Origin: Pectobacterium punjabense
GTDB taxonomy: Bacteria; Pseudomonadota; Gammaproteobacteria; Enterobacterales; Enterobacteriaceae
Direction of reading: 5' to 3'
DNA length: 64,000 nucleotides
NCBI RefSeq assembly: GCF_012427845.1
Contig: NZ_CP038498.1
Location: forward strand, 3,596,001 to 3,660,000
Both the position numbers and the translations under genes were made by a program. Below the pieces are notes generated by a model. It was not told the DNA's origin. It did no database searches and saw nothing but the letters and a program-made list of their open reading frames with translations. This document shows, one piece after another, positions 11,133 through 20,954 of the stretch (positions are counted from its first letter, which is position 1; each line of letters starts with the position of its first letter).

Positions 11133-11346
11133 CAGTCAGGCATCCTTTTCATCCCCCTCGTATAGGCAGGTTACGGTGACAACAGCATCAATAAAAACTG
11201 TGCTAATCAAACAGGGAGTATTTTATACCCGTATAAATGCTCATATTGTACCCGTATTTTTCTCTCATTATAGTGTTCTCAGACCAAGGTCTTCTTTATT
11301 GGCAGGCGCGCCGCCGTTTAACCATTCAGAGAAAGCGAGAGCAATA

Positions 11347-12117
11347 ATGAAAGAACAGCAGAATCATAATCATCGCGTAGAACACCAATTCGGCTCACAG
11401 GCGCAGAACTACCTGACCAGCACGGTGCATGCGCAGGGCAAAGATTTAATTCAACTGGCCGCCTTATTAGCCCCTTTCCCACAGGCACGCGTGATCGATG
11501 TCGGCTGCGGGGCAGGACATGCCAGCTTCGCCGCCGCACAGGCCGTCGCAGAGGTTGTCGCCTATGACCTGTCATCTCAAATGTTGGAGGTGGTAAGTCA
11601 AGCCGCTGTGCAAAAAGGGCTGAATAACATCTGCGTTCAGCAAGGCGTAGCCGAATCTTTACCGTTCGATAATGACAGTGCAGGCATCATCATCAGCCGC
11701 TATTCGGCCCATCACTGGCATGATGTCGGGCAGGCGCTGCGGGAAATGCGACGCGTCCTGAAGCCAGGCGGTCGCGTGATCATGATGGACGTCGTTTCGC
11801 CCGGTCATCCGTTGTTGGACATCTATTTGCAGACGGTAGAGAAGCTGCGCGACACCTCACACGTGCGTAATTACGCGCCGGGCGAATGGCTGAATCTGTT
11901 TACAGAAGCAGGGTTTATCGTGCGTAACGTCACCAGCGACAGGTTGACGTTGGAATTCAGCAGTTGGATCGCCCGTATGCGCACGCCAGAACATTTCGCT
12001 ATCGCCATCCGTGAACTGCAAAAAACGCTGGCGGACGAGGTAGTGCAACATTTTGAGGTACAGGCCGACGGTTCCTTTGTCACCGACATTATGATGATCG
12101 AAGCTACCTGCGCCTGA
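11347..12117 (+). CDS. yafE: SAM-dependent methyltransferase (YafE-like)
   Basis: Class I SAM-dependent methyltransferase of 256 aa resembling E. coli YafE. Motif I is VIDVGCGAGHASFAAA (residues about 48-63); post-motif blocks are AYDLSSQMLEVV, SRYSAHHWHD, RVLKPGGRVIMMDV and RMRTPEHFAIAI. I place the start at the ATG giving MKEQQNHNHRVEHQFG; the open frame begins 132 codons earlier but that part overlaps the opposite-strand regulator and has no homology. Substrate unknown. An intrinsic terminator follows 36 bases after the stop. Confidence 0.85.
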   Translation: MKEQQNHNHRVEHQFGSQAQNYLTSTVHAQGKDLIQLAALLAPFPQARVIDVGCGAGHASFAAAQAVAEVVAYDLSSQMLEVVSQAAVQKGLNNICVQQGVAESLPFDNDSAGIIISRYSAHHWHDVGQALREMRRVLKPGGRVIMMDVVSPGHPLLDIYLQTVEKLRDTSHVRNYAPGEWLNLFTEAGFIVRNVTSDRLTLEFSSWIARMRTPEHFAIAIRELQKTLADEVVQHFEVQADGSFVTDIMMIEATCA

Positions 12118-12153
12118 CGCGTTCTCTCCCGCAATGAACGACGTCAAATTGAG

Positions 12154-12181
12154 CGGCCCGCATCCTTTCGGGCCGTTTTTT
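12154..12181 (+). terminator. Rho-independent terminator of the yafE-like gene
   Basis: Stem CGGCCCG / CGGGCCG with an 8-base loop followed by TTTTTT, shortly after the methyltransferase stop codon. Confidence 0.85.
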
Positions 12182-12377
12182 GTAAATGTTATTTCCTGGC
12201 GCTGTTCAACGCTTGATTAATATGAAACCAATGATAATGTGATTTCGTTTTCATCGTTATCTATTCAACGACGAAGAAATATATACCGATAACGGCTGTC
12301 CCAGCGCTTTCGCTAAAACACCAGTAGCGCGACGCGGATGCCGCGTGTAGCAGGCAATTTTATTATCAGGAACCATA

Positions 12378-13112
12378 ATGCAAAAAATCGCGCTGTCGTT
12401 TGCGATGTTGTTTTTTTTGCCTTCTCTTGTTGTTACCAGCGCCGCCAGCGAGACTTCGCCGCCGTTAGCGCCGATAGCAAAAGAATTAAAACAGCAATTA
12501 TTAGGCTCTCCGATCTATATTCAGATCTTTAAAGAAGAGCGAATATTCGAACTTTATGCAAAAGTCGGCAACGAATATCGTTTATTGGAACAATATCCCA
12601 TTTGTAAATATTCGGGCGGATTAGGGCCAAAACGCGTTGAAGGCGATTTAAAAAGCCCAGAAGGTTTCTATCAGGTCGACTTACGCCAGCTCAAGCCTGA
12701 CAGCCACTATTACCGCGCGATCAATATCGGTTTCCCTAACGACTATGATAAATCACAGGGATATTCTGGCCGCTATTTAATGATCCACGGCGAATGCGTG
12801 TCGGTTGGCTGCTATGCCATGACCAACACCTATATGGATGAGATTTATCGCTATGCCGAAGCGGCGCTACGCAACGGGCAGGCGAAGATTGATATCGCGA
12901 TCTACCCGTTCCGCATGACGGAACAGAACATGCAGCGCCACCGTAATTCCACCTACGCCAGCTTCTGGAAACAGCTTCAGCCGGGGTACACTTATTTTAA
13001 TCAGCACAATCAGCCACCGGCCATCACGGTTTTTAACGGACAATACGTCGTTAATCCACCGCTGATGACCAGCCAGCCGACCTTAAAGTATGCGCTCGCC
13101 GAAACAAAATAG
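12378..13112 (+). CDS. yafK: L,D-transpeptidase-family periplasmic protein YafK
   Basis: Exported YkuD-domain protein of 244 aa related to E. coli YafK (DpaA), where the family member releases Lpp from peptidoglycan. A Sec signal peptide is evident (MQKIALSFAMLFFLPSLVVT, cleavage likely after AASA/ASE). The catalytic YkuD motif is intact: MIHGECVSVGCYAMTN, giving the histidine and the nucleophilic cysteine near residues 138-147. CAGGAA precedes the ATG. The last 30 bases overlap the 3' end of yafJ on the other strand, so the two are tail-to-tail. Confidence 0.92.
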   Translation: MQKIALSFAMLFFLPSLVVTSAASETSPPLAPIAKELKQQLLGSPIYIQIFKEERIFELYAKVGNEYRLLEQYPICKYSGGLGPKRVEGDLKSPEGFYQVDLRQLKPDSHYYRAINIGFPNDYDKSQGYSGRYLMIHGECVSVGCYAMTNTYMDEIYRYAEAALRNGQAKIDIAIYPFRMTEQNMQRHRNSTYASFWKQLQPGYTYFNQHNQPPAITVFNGQYVVNPPLMTSQPTLKYALAETK

Positions 13113-13850
13113 AACGAATTCACCTGGCATGATCTGATGCCAGGTTTCGTTGCCCGTGAGCGGCTGCGTCGCCAGCACGGTAACAACATCATTGGGTGTT
13201 GTCTGCTGCTGGAAATCAATCTCCACATCCTGATCTAACAGCGTCGCTTTGCCGAACGGCGCACGGCGGGTGATCCAGTAGAGTTTGGTTGAGCAATACC
13301 CCATCACAAAGCGCCCGTCCGACAACAGCATGTTAAACACGCCTTTCTCCCGCAGGACATCCGCTTGTTTAGCGATATAGCGGAACACCGCAGGCCAGTT
13401 ACCCGGCGTGCGCGGATAGCGCTCAGACAGTTGGGACAGCAGCCAGCAGAAAGCAAATTCGCTGTCCGTCTGCCCAACTGGGCGAAACATCCCCGTTTTC
13501 AGAGTGTTATAACCTTTCAACTGCCCGTTGTGGGCATACGTCCAGTTCCGTCCCCAAAGTTCGCGGGTAAAAGGGTGGGTATTTTCCAGCGCAACCGCGC
13601 CGCGATTCGCCTGCCGAATGTGTGAAATTACCGCACACGATTTTATCGGGTAATCCTGCACCAGCCGGGCAATCGGCGAGTTATAGCTTGGCAGCGGATC
13701 TTTAAACGTACGACAACCGTTCCCTTCATAAAAGGTGATTCCCCAGCCATCTCGGTGCGGCCCGGTGTTCCCACCGCGTTGTATCAGCCCGGTAAAGCTA
13801 AAGCAGATATCCGTCGGTACATTCGCGCTCATCCCCAGCAGTTCACACAT
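13083..13850 (-). CDS. yafJ: Class II glutamine amidotransferase YafJ
   Basis: 255-aa protein of the class II (Ntn) glutamine amidotransferase family. The catalytic Cys2 is exposed after removal of Met1 (MCELLGMSANVPTD); further conserved blocks are GPHRDGWGITFYEG, ISHIRQANRGAVALENTHPF, WTYAHNGQLKGY and DSEFAFCWLL. The acceptor partner is not known. It lies between yafK and gmhA as in E. coli; the gap to gmhA is only about 50 bases and gmhA is upstream on the same strand, so co-transcription is possible. Confidence 0.93.
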   Translation of the reverse strand: MCELLGMSANVPTDICFSFTGLIQRGGNTGPHRDGWGITFYEGNGCRTFKDPLPSYNSPIARLVQDYPIKSCAVISHIRQANRGAVALENTHPFTRELWGRNWTYAHNGQLKGYNTLKTGMFRPVGQTDSEFAFCWLLSQLSERYPRTPGNWPAVFRYIAKQADVLREKGVFNMLLSDGRFVMGYCSTKLYWITRRAPFGKATLLDQDVEIDFQQQTTPNDVVTVLATQPLTGNETWHQIMPGEFVLFCFGERIL

Positions 13851-13900
13851 CTGACTTCCTACCCTTCCCTTCCTGCCCTTTTAGAGCGTATTAATGCGGC

Positions 13901-14482
13901 TTACTGATCCGCCATCTCTTTTTCGATCAATTGAATCAGGATGTGAATCGCTTTGATATGGATTTCCTGAATACGGTCGGCATAGCCAAAGTGCGGAACA
14001 CGAATTTCCACATCGGCCGATCCCGCCATTTTACCGCCGTCTTTCCCGGTCAGCGTAATGACCTTCATGCCTTTCGCTTTTGCCGCCGCAATCGCTTTAA
14101 TAATATTGCCAGAATTACCGGAAGTAGAAATACCCAGCAGCACATCGCCTTCACGCCCCAGTGATTCAACGTAGCGGGAGAAGACAAAATCGTAGCCAAA
14201 ATCGTTGCTGACACAGGATAGGTGGCTTGGATCGGAAATCGCAATGGCCGGATAGCCAGGGCGATTTTCACGGTAACGTCCCGTCAGCTCCTCGGCAAAG
14301 TGCATAGCATCACAATGCGAGCCACCGTTACCGCAGGAAATCACTTTACCACCCGCTTTAAACGCGTTAGCCAGCAGTACCGCAGCATTTTGAATCGACT
14401 GAATGTTCGCATCATCACTCAAGAAATTATTCAGTGTTTCTGCCGCTTCTTTCAGTTCACTACGGATTAAATCCTGATACAT
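13901..14482 (-). CDS. gmhA: Sedoheptulose-7-phosphate isomerase
   Basis: Also called LpcA. First step of ADP-heptose synthesis: sedoheptulose 7-phosphate to D-glycero-D-manno-heptose 7-phosphate, needed for the LPS inner core. The 193-aa protein is one SIS domain with the motifs [18 protein letters not shown] and [14 protein letters not shown], and begins [17 protein letters not shown] like E. coli. It is divergent from fadE. Confidence 0.97.
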
Positions 14483-14830
14483 GGAATCCTCTCATTTTGT
14501 CCGGTGACAGTATCATCTTCTGCCATGCAGTGTAGCGGATCGTACCAACAGCGAGAAGCGCGTAATCACGGGATCGAGAGGAACGCTGATGCCTGTCAGA
14601 AAACTCGCGACAGCCGCTTGGTTTGTGAAGTGAGTTGTAATTATGATGTAAACAAATTGATAAAAATAATCAGATAAACTACAACGAATATAAGCAACAG
14701 GTCAGACCTCTTACAACATTGACCTATTACGCCTTATTTCACTGATGAAATCGTTCTCGCTTTCCACCGTCGTAAACACGTGGCTAAGGGGGAAAAATCC
14801 TTAATTCGATCACTATGCTGGAGACACGTT
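14483..14830. promoter_or_regulatory. gmhA-fadE divergent intergenic region
   Basis: A 348-base gene-free stretch holding the control regions of gmhA (leftward) and fadE (rightward). The only site I can name is the FadR-like operator at 14696-14712. An open frame in phase with fadE enters this region from a GTG at 14780, but that start has no Shine-Dalgarno sequence. Confidence 0.6.
14696..14712 (+). promoter_or_regulatory. Probable FadR operator of fadE
   Basis: AACAGGTCAGACCTCTT closely fits the FadR consensus AACTGGTCNGACNNGTT, with the core GGTCAGACC symmetrical. It lies about 120 bases before the fadE start, where FadR represses fadE in E. coli. Matched by eye. Confidence 0.7.
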
Positions 14831-17278
14831 ATGGTTGCTGTCAGTATCCTCCTCCTACTGATTATCATCGGCGCGATGTTTTACCATCGACTCAGTCTGC
14901 TGCTCAGCAGCGCCATCCTACTGGCCTACTTCGCGGCCATGTCCGCCATGTTGCTGTGGCCCGTCTGGCTGATGATTCCGCTCGTGATTCTGCTGATTCC
15001 GATTACGGTTCCTTCCCTGCGTCAAAAGCTGGTTTCCGCTTCCGCCCTACGCATGTTCCAGAAGGTCATGCCGCCAATGTCGAACACGGAAAAAGAAGCG
15101 ATCGATGCCGGGACAACCTGGTGGGAAGGCGATCTGTTTCGCGGTGCGCCGGACTGGAAAAAACTGCATAACTACCCGCGTCCGCAACTGACCGCTGAAG
15201 AACAAGCATTTATCGACGGGCCAGTTGAAGAAGCCTGTCGGATGGCAAACGACTTTGAAATCACCCATGAACGTGCGGATATTCCGCCGGAACTGTGGGC
15301 ATTTTTAAAAGAACATCGTTTCTTCGCCATGATCATTAAAAAGCAATATGGCGGTCTGGAATTCTCCGCTTATGCACAAGCGCAGGTGCTGCAAAAACTG
15401 GCGGGCGTCTCCAGTATTGTGGCGATCACCGTCGGCGTTCCTAACTCACTCGGCCCCGGCGAACTGCTGCAACATTACGGGACAGAAGCGCAAAAAGATC
15501 ACTACCTGCCACGTCTGGCACGCGGTCAGGAAGTTCCCTGTTTTGCACTGACCAGCCCGGAAGCCGGTTCTGATGCAGGTTCAATCCCCGATACGGGTAT
15601 TGTTTGCTATGGCAACTGGCACGGGGAACAGGTCGTGGGCATGCGTCTGACCTGGAATAAACGCTATATCACACTCGCCCCCGTCGCTACCGTACTCGGG
15701 CTGGCCTTTAAGCTGTACGATCCCGATCACCTGCTAGGCGATGAGGATGACGTAGGCATTACCTGTGCGTTAATTCCGACGGATACCGACGGCGTTAAAA
15801 TCGGCCGCCGCCATTTCCCGCTGAACGTGCCATTCCAAAACGGCCCAACGCAGGGTGAGAACATCTTTGTTCCACTGGATTACATCATCGGTGGGGCGAA
15901 GATGGCGGGTCAGGGCTGGCGTATGCTGATGGAATGCCTGTCAGTCGGGCGCGGCATTACGCTGCCGTCTAATTCCACCGGCGGGCTGAAATCGATTGCC
16001 CTCGGTATTGGTGCTTACGCGCACATCCGCCGCCAGTTCAAAATCTCTATCGGTAAGATGGAAGGCATCGAAGAGCCGCTGGCACGCATCGCGGGAAATG
16101 CTTATGTGATGGACGCCGCCGCAACGCTGATTACCAGCGGCATTATGCAGGGTGAAAAACCAGCGGTGCTCTCTGCTATCGTCAAATATCACTGTACCCA
16201 CCGCGGCCAGCGCAGCGTGCTGGATGCGATGGATATTGCCGGGGGCAAAGGTATCTGTCTCGGCCCGTCCAACTTCCTGGCACGCAGCTATCAGGGTGCA
16301 CCGATAGCCATCACCGTGGAAGGAGCCAATATCCTGACGCGTAGCATGATTATCTTCGGGCAAGGCGCCATTCGCTGTCATCCTTATGTACTGGAAGAGA
16401 TGGCAGCCGCACAGGCCAACGATGTGTCACGTTTTGACCGTGCGCTGGTTGGGCACATTGGTCACGTCGGCAGTAACAAAGTGCGCAGCTTCTGGCTTGG
16501 CCTGACCAACGGCCTTCTAAGCCGTGCGCCAGTGAACGACAAAACGCGTCATTACTATCAGCAGCTCAACCGACTCAGTGCGAATTTGGCGCTGCTGGCG
16601 GATGTGTCGATGGCCGTGCTGGGCGGTAGTCTGAAACGTCGCGAGCGCATCTCGGCGCGTCTGGGGGATATTCTCAGCCAGCTCTACCTGGCTTCCGCTA
16701 CGCTGAAACGCTATGAGGATGAAGGACGCCAGAAAGCGGATCTCCCGCTGGTGCACTGGGGCGTGCAGGACTGTCTACATCAGGCTGAGCAGGCGCTGGA
16801 CGATCTGCTGCGTAACTTCCCAAACCGCGTCGTGGCAGGTCTGTTGACTTTCATCATCTTCCCGCTGGGACGGCGTTGCGCTGCGCCGTCCGACCAGCTC
16901 GACCATGAGGTCGCCAAGATTTTGCAAACGCCGTCAGAAACACGTAGTCGCCTGGGGCGTGGGCAATATCTGGTTGCCAGCGAACATAACCCTGTCGGGC
17001 TGATGGAAGAAGCGTTGTTGGATATCATCGCCGCCGAGCCAATTTACCAACGTCTGTCGAAAGCCAGCGATAAACCGCTGTCATTCATGCGATTGGATCA
17101 GTTGGCAGAGCAAGCGCTGGTGGAAGGTCAGATTACCGCAGAAGAAGCGGATATTCTGACCAAAGCCGAAGCCAGCCGCTTGCGCTCTATCAACGTGGAT
17201 GACTTTGCGTTCGATGCACTGGCCGCCAACAAGCCTAAACCAGTATCGCAGTCAGAAAGAAAAACCGAAGCAGCATAA
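14831..17278 (+). CDS. fadE: Acyl-CoA dehydrogenase FadE
   Basis: First dehydrogenation step of fatty-acid beta-oxidation: FAD-dependent conversion of acyl-CoA to trans-2-enoyl-CoA, at the inner membrane. I start at the ATG giving [14 protein letters not shown], which has GGAG 8-9 bases upstream and gives 815 aa, matching the E. coli protein; a GTG 17 codons earlier is possible but unsupported. Two hydrophobic segments occupy about residues 1-70. Acyl-CoA dehydrogenase blocks are clear: [94 protein letters not shown] FadR-like site lies upstream. Confidence 0.96.
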   Translation: MVAVSILLLLIIIGAMFYHRLSLLLSSAILLAYFAAMSAMLLWPVWLMIPLVILLIPITVPSLRQKLVSASALRMFQKVMPPMSNTEKEAIDAGTTWWEGDLFRGAPDWKKLHNYPRPQLTAEEQAFIDGPVEEACRMANDFEITHERADIPPELWAFLKEHRFFAMIIKKQYGGLEFSAYAQAQVLQKLAGVSSIVAITVGVPNSLGPGELLQHYGTEAQKDHYLPRLARGQEVPCFALTSPEAGSDAGSIPDTGIVCYGNWHGEQVVGMRLTWNKRYITLAPVATVLGLAFKLYDPDHLLGDEDDVGITCALIPTDTDGVKIGRRHFPLNVPFQNGPTQGENIFVPLDYIIGGAKMAGQGWRMLMECLSVGRGITLPSNSTGGLKSIALGIGAYAHIRRQFKISIGKMEGIEEPLARIAGNAYVMDAAATLITSGIMQGEKPAVLSAIVKYHCTHRGQRSVLDAMDIAGGKGICLGPSNFLARSYQGAPIAITVEGANILTRSMIIFGQGAIRCHPYVLEEMAAAQANDVSRFDRALVGHIGHVGSNKVRSFWLGLTNGLLSRAPVNDKTRHYYQQLNRLSANLALLADVSMAVLGGSLKRRERISARLGDILSQLYLASATLKRYEDEGRQKADLPLVHWGVQDCLHQAEQALDDLLRNFPNRVVAGLLTFIIFPLGRRCAAPSDQLDHEVAKILQTPSETRSRLGRGQYLVASEHNPVGLMEEALLDIIAAEPIYQRLSKASDKPLSFMRLDQLAEQALVEGQITAEEADILTKAEASRLRSINVDDFAFDALAANKPKPVSQSERKTEAA

Positions 17279-17301
17279 CAGCCTTATTTGCGAAATAGGA
17301 A

Positions 17302-17482
17302 CGGTGATAATGGGATAGAAGAGTAAAGCGTCCGCGCCAGGGACAAAGGCGCTAGGAACGCCTTTGAACGTCGCTTGCGACGGCCCTGAAAGGGTGAATC
17401 TCAGGGATGAGATTCCTATCCGCGCGGCTCGAGCTTACAGGGATGTACTCGCAGCGTCTTTACGATCTATCCATTATCACCG
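17302..17482. repeat. Structured inverted-repeat element upstream of yajD
   Basis: A 181-bp non-coding element bounded by long arms: CGGTGATAATGGGATAGA on the left and TCTATCCATTATCACCG on the right (17 matching bases, one bulge). Inside are several perfect hairpins, including AAAGGCG/CGCCTTT, CGTCGC/GCGACG and GAATCTCA/TGAGATTC. It fills most of the 317-base gap between fadE and yajD. It looks like a small repeat of the MITE/REP class or a folded RNA; no transposase is present. Confidence 0.65.
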
Positions 17483-17595
17483 CTCAACAAGCTTTGTCAG
17501 TAAATCCAGCTCGGTTATACCGGCCTGTTCTTTCCTTTAAAGGCACATCAGTTGTAAAATCCACATCACCTTTTCTTCTGAATGAAACCCGACAC

Positions 17596-17946
17596 ATGGC
17601 TTACATCCCCAAGAACTACGCCAGACTTGAAAGCGGCTACCGCGAAAAAGCGCTCAAGCTTTTCCCGTGGGTGTGTGGTCGTTGTTCACGCGAATTCGTC
17701 TATTCCAACTTGCGTGAATTAACCGTTCACCACATCGATCACGATCACAGTAATAACCCGGAAGACGGCAGTAACTGGGAAATGCTGTGTCTCTACTGCC
17801 ACGACCACGAGCATTCGAAATATACCGATGCAGATATGTACGGCTCGACCGTCGTTGCAGGTGAAGATGCGCAGAAGGATGTTGGTGTTGCCACGCATAA
17901 CCCTTTCGCGAATTTGCAGGCCATGATGAATAAAGGGAAGAAATAG
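17596..17946 (+). CDS. yajD: HNH-nuclease-family protein YajD
   Basis: 116-aa protein close to E. coli YajD, a stand-alone HNH domain of unknown role. The metal-binding architecture is visible: CGRCSREF (first Cys pair), ELTVHHIDHDHSNNPEDGSNWE (HNH core) and LCLYCHDHEH (second Cys pair), followed by a conserved tail GEDAQKDVG and NPFANLQAMMNKGK. I start at MAYIPKNYARLESGY, the E. coli-like N-terminus; the open frame extends 63 codons upstream through the inverted-repeat element and is not credible there. The Shine-Dalgarno sequence is weak. Confidence 0.9.
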   Translation: MAYIPKNYARLESGYREKALKLFPWVCGRCSREFVYSNLRELTVHHIDHDHSNNPEDGSNWEMLCLYCHDHEHSKYTDADMYGSTVVAGEDAQKDVGVATHNPFANLQAMMNKGKK

Positions 17947-17954
17947 TCTGTTTA

Positions 17955-17985
17955 CCGCTCCCATCCGGTTCATTGACGGGAGCGG
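17955..17985. terminator. Hairpin between convergent yajD and mtnK
   Basis: Perfect 8-bp stem CCGCTCCC / GGGAGCGG with a 15-base loop in the 60-base gap between two convergent genes. The flanks lack a good U-tract on either strand, so it is a probable rather than certain terminator. Confidence 0.45.
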
Positions 17986-18006
17986 ATCTTGAAATTGTGT
18001 GGCTAA

Positions 18007-19209
18007 TTAAGCACCGCTCTGCCGTACACGCGCCAGTAGCGCATCCACATCAGCAATATGCGGAGCGGCCAGCACCAACGTCCTGCCCAGCGAAATCGCA
18101 TGACGCTGACATGCCAGACGCGCTTCCGTCTCCTGAATGCTGTCCAAATCGGCGACATGTGCCAATCCTATCGTGCGGCGAATCAATTCAGTTCCACAGT
18201 AACCGATAGCATCCCGCCAAACCTGCTGCAAAAACAACGCGGCATAGCCCGACTCCGCCAGTGACGGATCGCGACTGTCATCTTCGCTTAATGCCAAGAA
18301 GCGGGCGGAAAAGGTCTGCCACAGCGTACGAATATCTTCAAGACGCCGTTCACGCCCTGCCGCCGCCTCACGCGGAGCCAACAGCCCCGGCAGGCCGCAA
18401 TAATTCAGCAGCAAGTTGCCGACAGCGGTGCCGACATCAAACCCCATCGGTCCGTAGAAACCGAATTCAGCATCAATCGCCTTCAGGCGCCCTTCTGCCA
18501 CAAAGATCGACCCGCTGTGAATGTCACCGTGCAACAGCGCCTCGGCTTTGCTCAGAAAGCGGTGCTTCAGCCCGGCGACCGCCAGCTTCAGCGCTTTATC
18601 GTCACGCAGTGCCTGCACATCCTGCGTCAACGCCGCATCAAACTGGTTTCTTTCGTGGTCGATATAAGGGTCGGTAAAAAACAGGTCTTCGGTAATCTGA
18701 CACAGTTCAGGGTTGGTAAACTGGCTTACCGCCGCTTTCTTCTCATGCGGGTGCTGATAGAAATCAGAAGTATGGAATAACGTTTGTGCCAGATATTCCC
18801 CTAGCTGCGCTGCGGCCTGAGGATAATCCGCACCGTTCACCAGCTCGCTGCGCCAGATGCGATGATCGGAAAGATCTTCCTGCACCATCACCGCCAGTTC
18901 GGGATCGTGGTACAGCACGGCCACGGTATGCTGAGGACAAAAACGGGCGTGCGTCAGCAAGGTCTCAGCTTCAATACGGGCGCGATCGAGCGTCAGCGGC
19001 CAGGATTCCCCGACGCAACGCACATAGGGCAGCGCCTGTTTAACAATCACCTGACTGACACCCGTTTCATCTTTAATTTTAAACACCAGATTCAGATTGC
19101 CATCGCCGATCTCTTCTGCGGCTACCAGCGTTTGCGGCTGACTGACACCGCCGTACTGACGGGCATATGCAACAGCGTCATCCGCCGTAAAAGTGCGGTA
19201 AAGTGACAT
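18007..19209 (-). CDS. mtnK: 5-methylthioribose kinase
   Basis: Methionine salvage: phosphorylates 5-methylthioribose (from MTA) at the 1-position with ATP. Product 400 aa, the family length, of the aminoglycoside-phosphotransferase/kinase fold: nucleotide-binding region [12 protein letters not shown] and [11 protein letters not shown], catalytic loop [13 protein letters not shown], metal site [16 protein letters not shown] precedes the ATG. It is divergent from mtnA; the 186-base gap carries five 17-bp tandem repeats and a MetJ-like site. Confidence 0.96.
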   Translation of the reverse strand: MSLYRTFTADDAVAYARQYGGVSQPQTLVAAEEIGDGNLNLVFKIKDETGVSQVIVKQALPYVRCVGESWPLTLDRARIEAETLLTHARFCPQHTVAVLYHDPELAVMVQEDLSDHRIWRSELVNGADYPQAAAQLGEYLAQTLFHTSDFYQHPHEKKAAVSQFTNPELCQITEDLFFTDPYIDHERNQFDAALTQDVQALRDDKALKLAVAGLKHRFLSKAEALLHGDIHSGSIFVAEGRLKAIDAEFGFYGPMGFDVGTAVGNLLLNYCGLPGLLAPREAAAGRERRLEDIRTLWQTFSARFLALSEDDSRDPSLAESGYAALFLQQVWRDAIGYCGTELIRRTIGLAHVADLDSIQETEARLACQRHAISLGRTLVLAAPHIADVDALLARVRQSGA

Positions 19210-19223
19210 TCCAACTCCTCGCT

Positions 19224-19308
19224 ATTCTGAAATCAAACTTATTCTGGAATCAAAACCATTCTGAAATTAAAACTATTCTTAAATTAAAATGTTTCTGGAA
19301 TTTAAAAT
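19224..19308. repeat. Five tandem 17-bp repeats between mtnK and mtnA
   Basis: Five imperfect copies with an exact 17-base period, beginning at 19224, 19241, 19258, 19275 and 19292. The unit is close to ATTCTGAAATCAAAACT; the most conserved part is TTCTGRAATYAAAA. The array starts 15 bases from the mtnK start codon and ends before the MetJ-like site. The constant phase suggests an array of protein-binding sites (direct-repeat operator) controlling one or both genes, but no regulator can be named. Confidence 0.8.
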
Positions 19309-19326
19309 ACGGACATAAAAACGTTC

Positions 19327-19342
19327 GGACGTCTATACATCT
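19327..19342. promoter_or_regulatory. Probable MetJ operator, mtnK/mtnA
   Basis: Two adjacent 8-mers GGACGTCT and ATACATCT match the tandem met-box pattern (consensus AGACGTCT) at 7 and 5 positions. It lies between divergent mtnK and mtnA and predicts repression by MetJ plus SAM when methionine is plentiful. Confidence 0.6.
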
Positions 19343-19395
19343 ATTAGGCATCTTGGCAGAATACGAATATCGATGCAACATGGATTTAACGACCT

Positions 19396-20424
19396 ATGCA
19401 GACACTTAACACAACGAGCCTGAAAATCGTTGATAACCAATTGTGGATACTTGACCAGCAGGCGCTACCGCAAGAGAAACGCTGGAGCCCTTGCCCGGAT
19501 GTCGCATCACTGGTTGAGCATATCCAGACGCTACGAGTACGCGGCGCGCCACTCATCGGCCTGTCAGCCAGCCTGCTGCTCGCGCTGCTGGCAGAGAAAG
19601 GATTATCACAGGCTGAACTGGCACTGGCGCTGGAGACGCTGCGGGCATCGCGTCCTACCGCCGTCAACCTGATGAACAATTTGGATCGCATGAAACTGGC
19701 GCTGGCACAGCCACAGTTTGTCGCAGCGCTGGTGCAGGAAGCCCTACGCTTAGTAGAGGAAGATCGTGCGCTATGTGAACGCATCGCCGATCATGGCGCG
19801 GCGTTAGTGAAGCCAAATAGCCGCTTGCTAACCCACTGCAATACCGGCGGGCTGGCAACCGCAGGCATCGGCACCGCCATCGGCGTACTGCTGCGTGCAC
19901 ACCAGCAGGGGAAGGTCACGCAGGTGTGGGTCGATGAGACCCGCCCGCTATTACAGGGCGGACGCCTCACAACCTGGGAGCTAGGCGAGCTGGGTATTCC
20001 CTATCATCTGATTTGTGATTCGATGGCCGCCAGCCTGATGGCACAGGGTCAGGTCGATGCAATTTGGGTCGGTGCCGACCGTATCGCGGCCAACGGCGAT
20101 GTCGCCAATAAGATCGGCACCTACAGTCTGGCAGTGCTCGCGCACTATCACCAGATTCCGTTTTACGTCGCGGCACCGCACACCACGCACGATCCGGCAT
20201 GCCTAGATGGTCGGGCAATTCCTATCGAACAACGCGCCGCAGCAGAGGTTACCGGAGTTTCCGGCAGCTTCGGCCATTGCCAGTGGGCACCGCAGAACGC
20301 TGCCGTCTACAACCCGGCGTTTGATGTCACCCCTGCCGCACTAATCAGCGGCTGGGTACTCGACACTGGCATAATCACCCCACAGGACGTTAAAGAAGGG
20401 ATATTTCAGAACACACTGAAATAG
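19396..20424 (+). CDS. mtnA: 5-methylthioribose-1-phosphate isomerase
   Basis: Second committed step of the methionine salvage pathway: 5-methylthioribose 1-phosphate to 5-methylthioribulose 1-phosphate. The 342-aa protein belongs to the eIF2B-like isomerase family; motifs are [56 protein letters not shown] and [21 protein letters not shown], including the catalytic-region Cys and Asp. The Shine-Dalgarno sequence is weak (GGAT). A small hairpin (TATTTCAG/CTGAAATA) overlaps the stop codon. mtnD, C and B follow 1.3 kb away on the other strand. Confidence 0.96.
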   Translation: MQTLNTTSLKIVDNQLWILDQQALPQEKRWSPCPDVASLVEHIQTLRVRGAPLIGLSASLLLALLAEKGLSQAELALALETLRASRPTAVNLMNNLDRMKLALAQPQFVAALVQEALRLVEEDRALCERIADHGAALVKPNSRLLTHCNTGGLATAGIGTAIGVLLRAHQQGKVTQVWVDETRPLLQGGRLTTWELGELGIPYHLICDSMAASLMAQGQVDAIWVGADRIAANGDVANKIGTYSLAVLAHYHQIPFYVAAPHTTHDPACLDGRAIPIEQRAAAEVTGVSGSFGHCQWAPQNAAVYNPAFDVTPAALISGWVLDTGIITPQDVKEGIFQNTLK

Positions 20425-20954
20425 AAAAATACATTTCAGTCATGTGGCTCTCCTCGGCGTAACTATTCTGTGGGTGAAACAAAGGTCTGTGAGTGAAACA
20501 AAGGCCGAGGAGATAATGGGCGTCTGAATGAGCCGCACGGACGCGGCGCAACCAATTCTCCAATATTACCCGGTCTCCACTACTCATTCTGACTTTTAAC
20601 GTCCAGGTTATCGGCCTCATATAAAGTAAATAAGCTAAAACACACGATGGCAGTCACGGTAGTAAAACCAGTCATACCTTTAGGATACCGCTCCTGAGAG
20701 GCGATCAAAATTTTCATTATGTATCAGATTAAAACCATTAAAGGCATTCCTTCCTTATTATTATGCTTATTATTACATGAATGTTTTATAAATTTACATG
20801 AGTCATCGGTCACCCCCTATTAATACAGAATATGAATATATAACAGAAACAACAATATAAATAAATCATTGCTATTTAGCTTTATTATTCATCAAAAATG
20901 ACTATTGTTGATTGAGCAACTTTCTCACTCCATAGCCAACAGAGGAATTAACTC
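20425..20954. other. 530-base gene-free stretch between mtnA and the RNase gene
   Basis: Left part: a 9-bp inverted pair CTCCTCGGC (20450-20458) / GCCGAGGAG (20504-20512) encloses two 18-bp direct repeats, CTGTGGGTGAAACAAAGG and CTGTGAGTGAAACAAAGG, 19 bases apart. Right part (about 20640-20950) is AT-rich and must hold the promoter of the RNase gene, but I cannot pick it with confidence. No coding sequence is credible here. Confidence 0.5.

Noticed and set aside
19224..19308. CRISPR-like array
   Set aside because: The 17-bp units are directly adjacent with no spacers and there are no cas genes; this is a tandem operator-type repeat.
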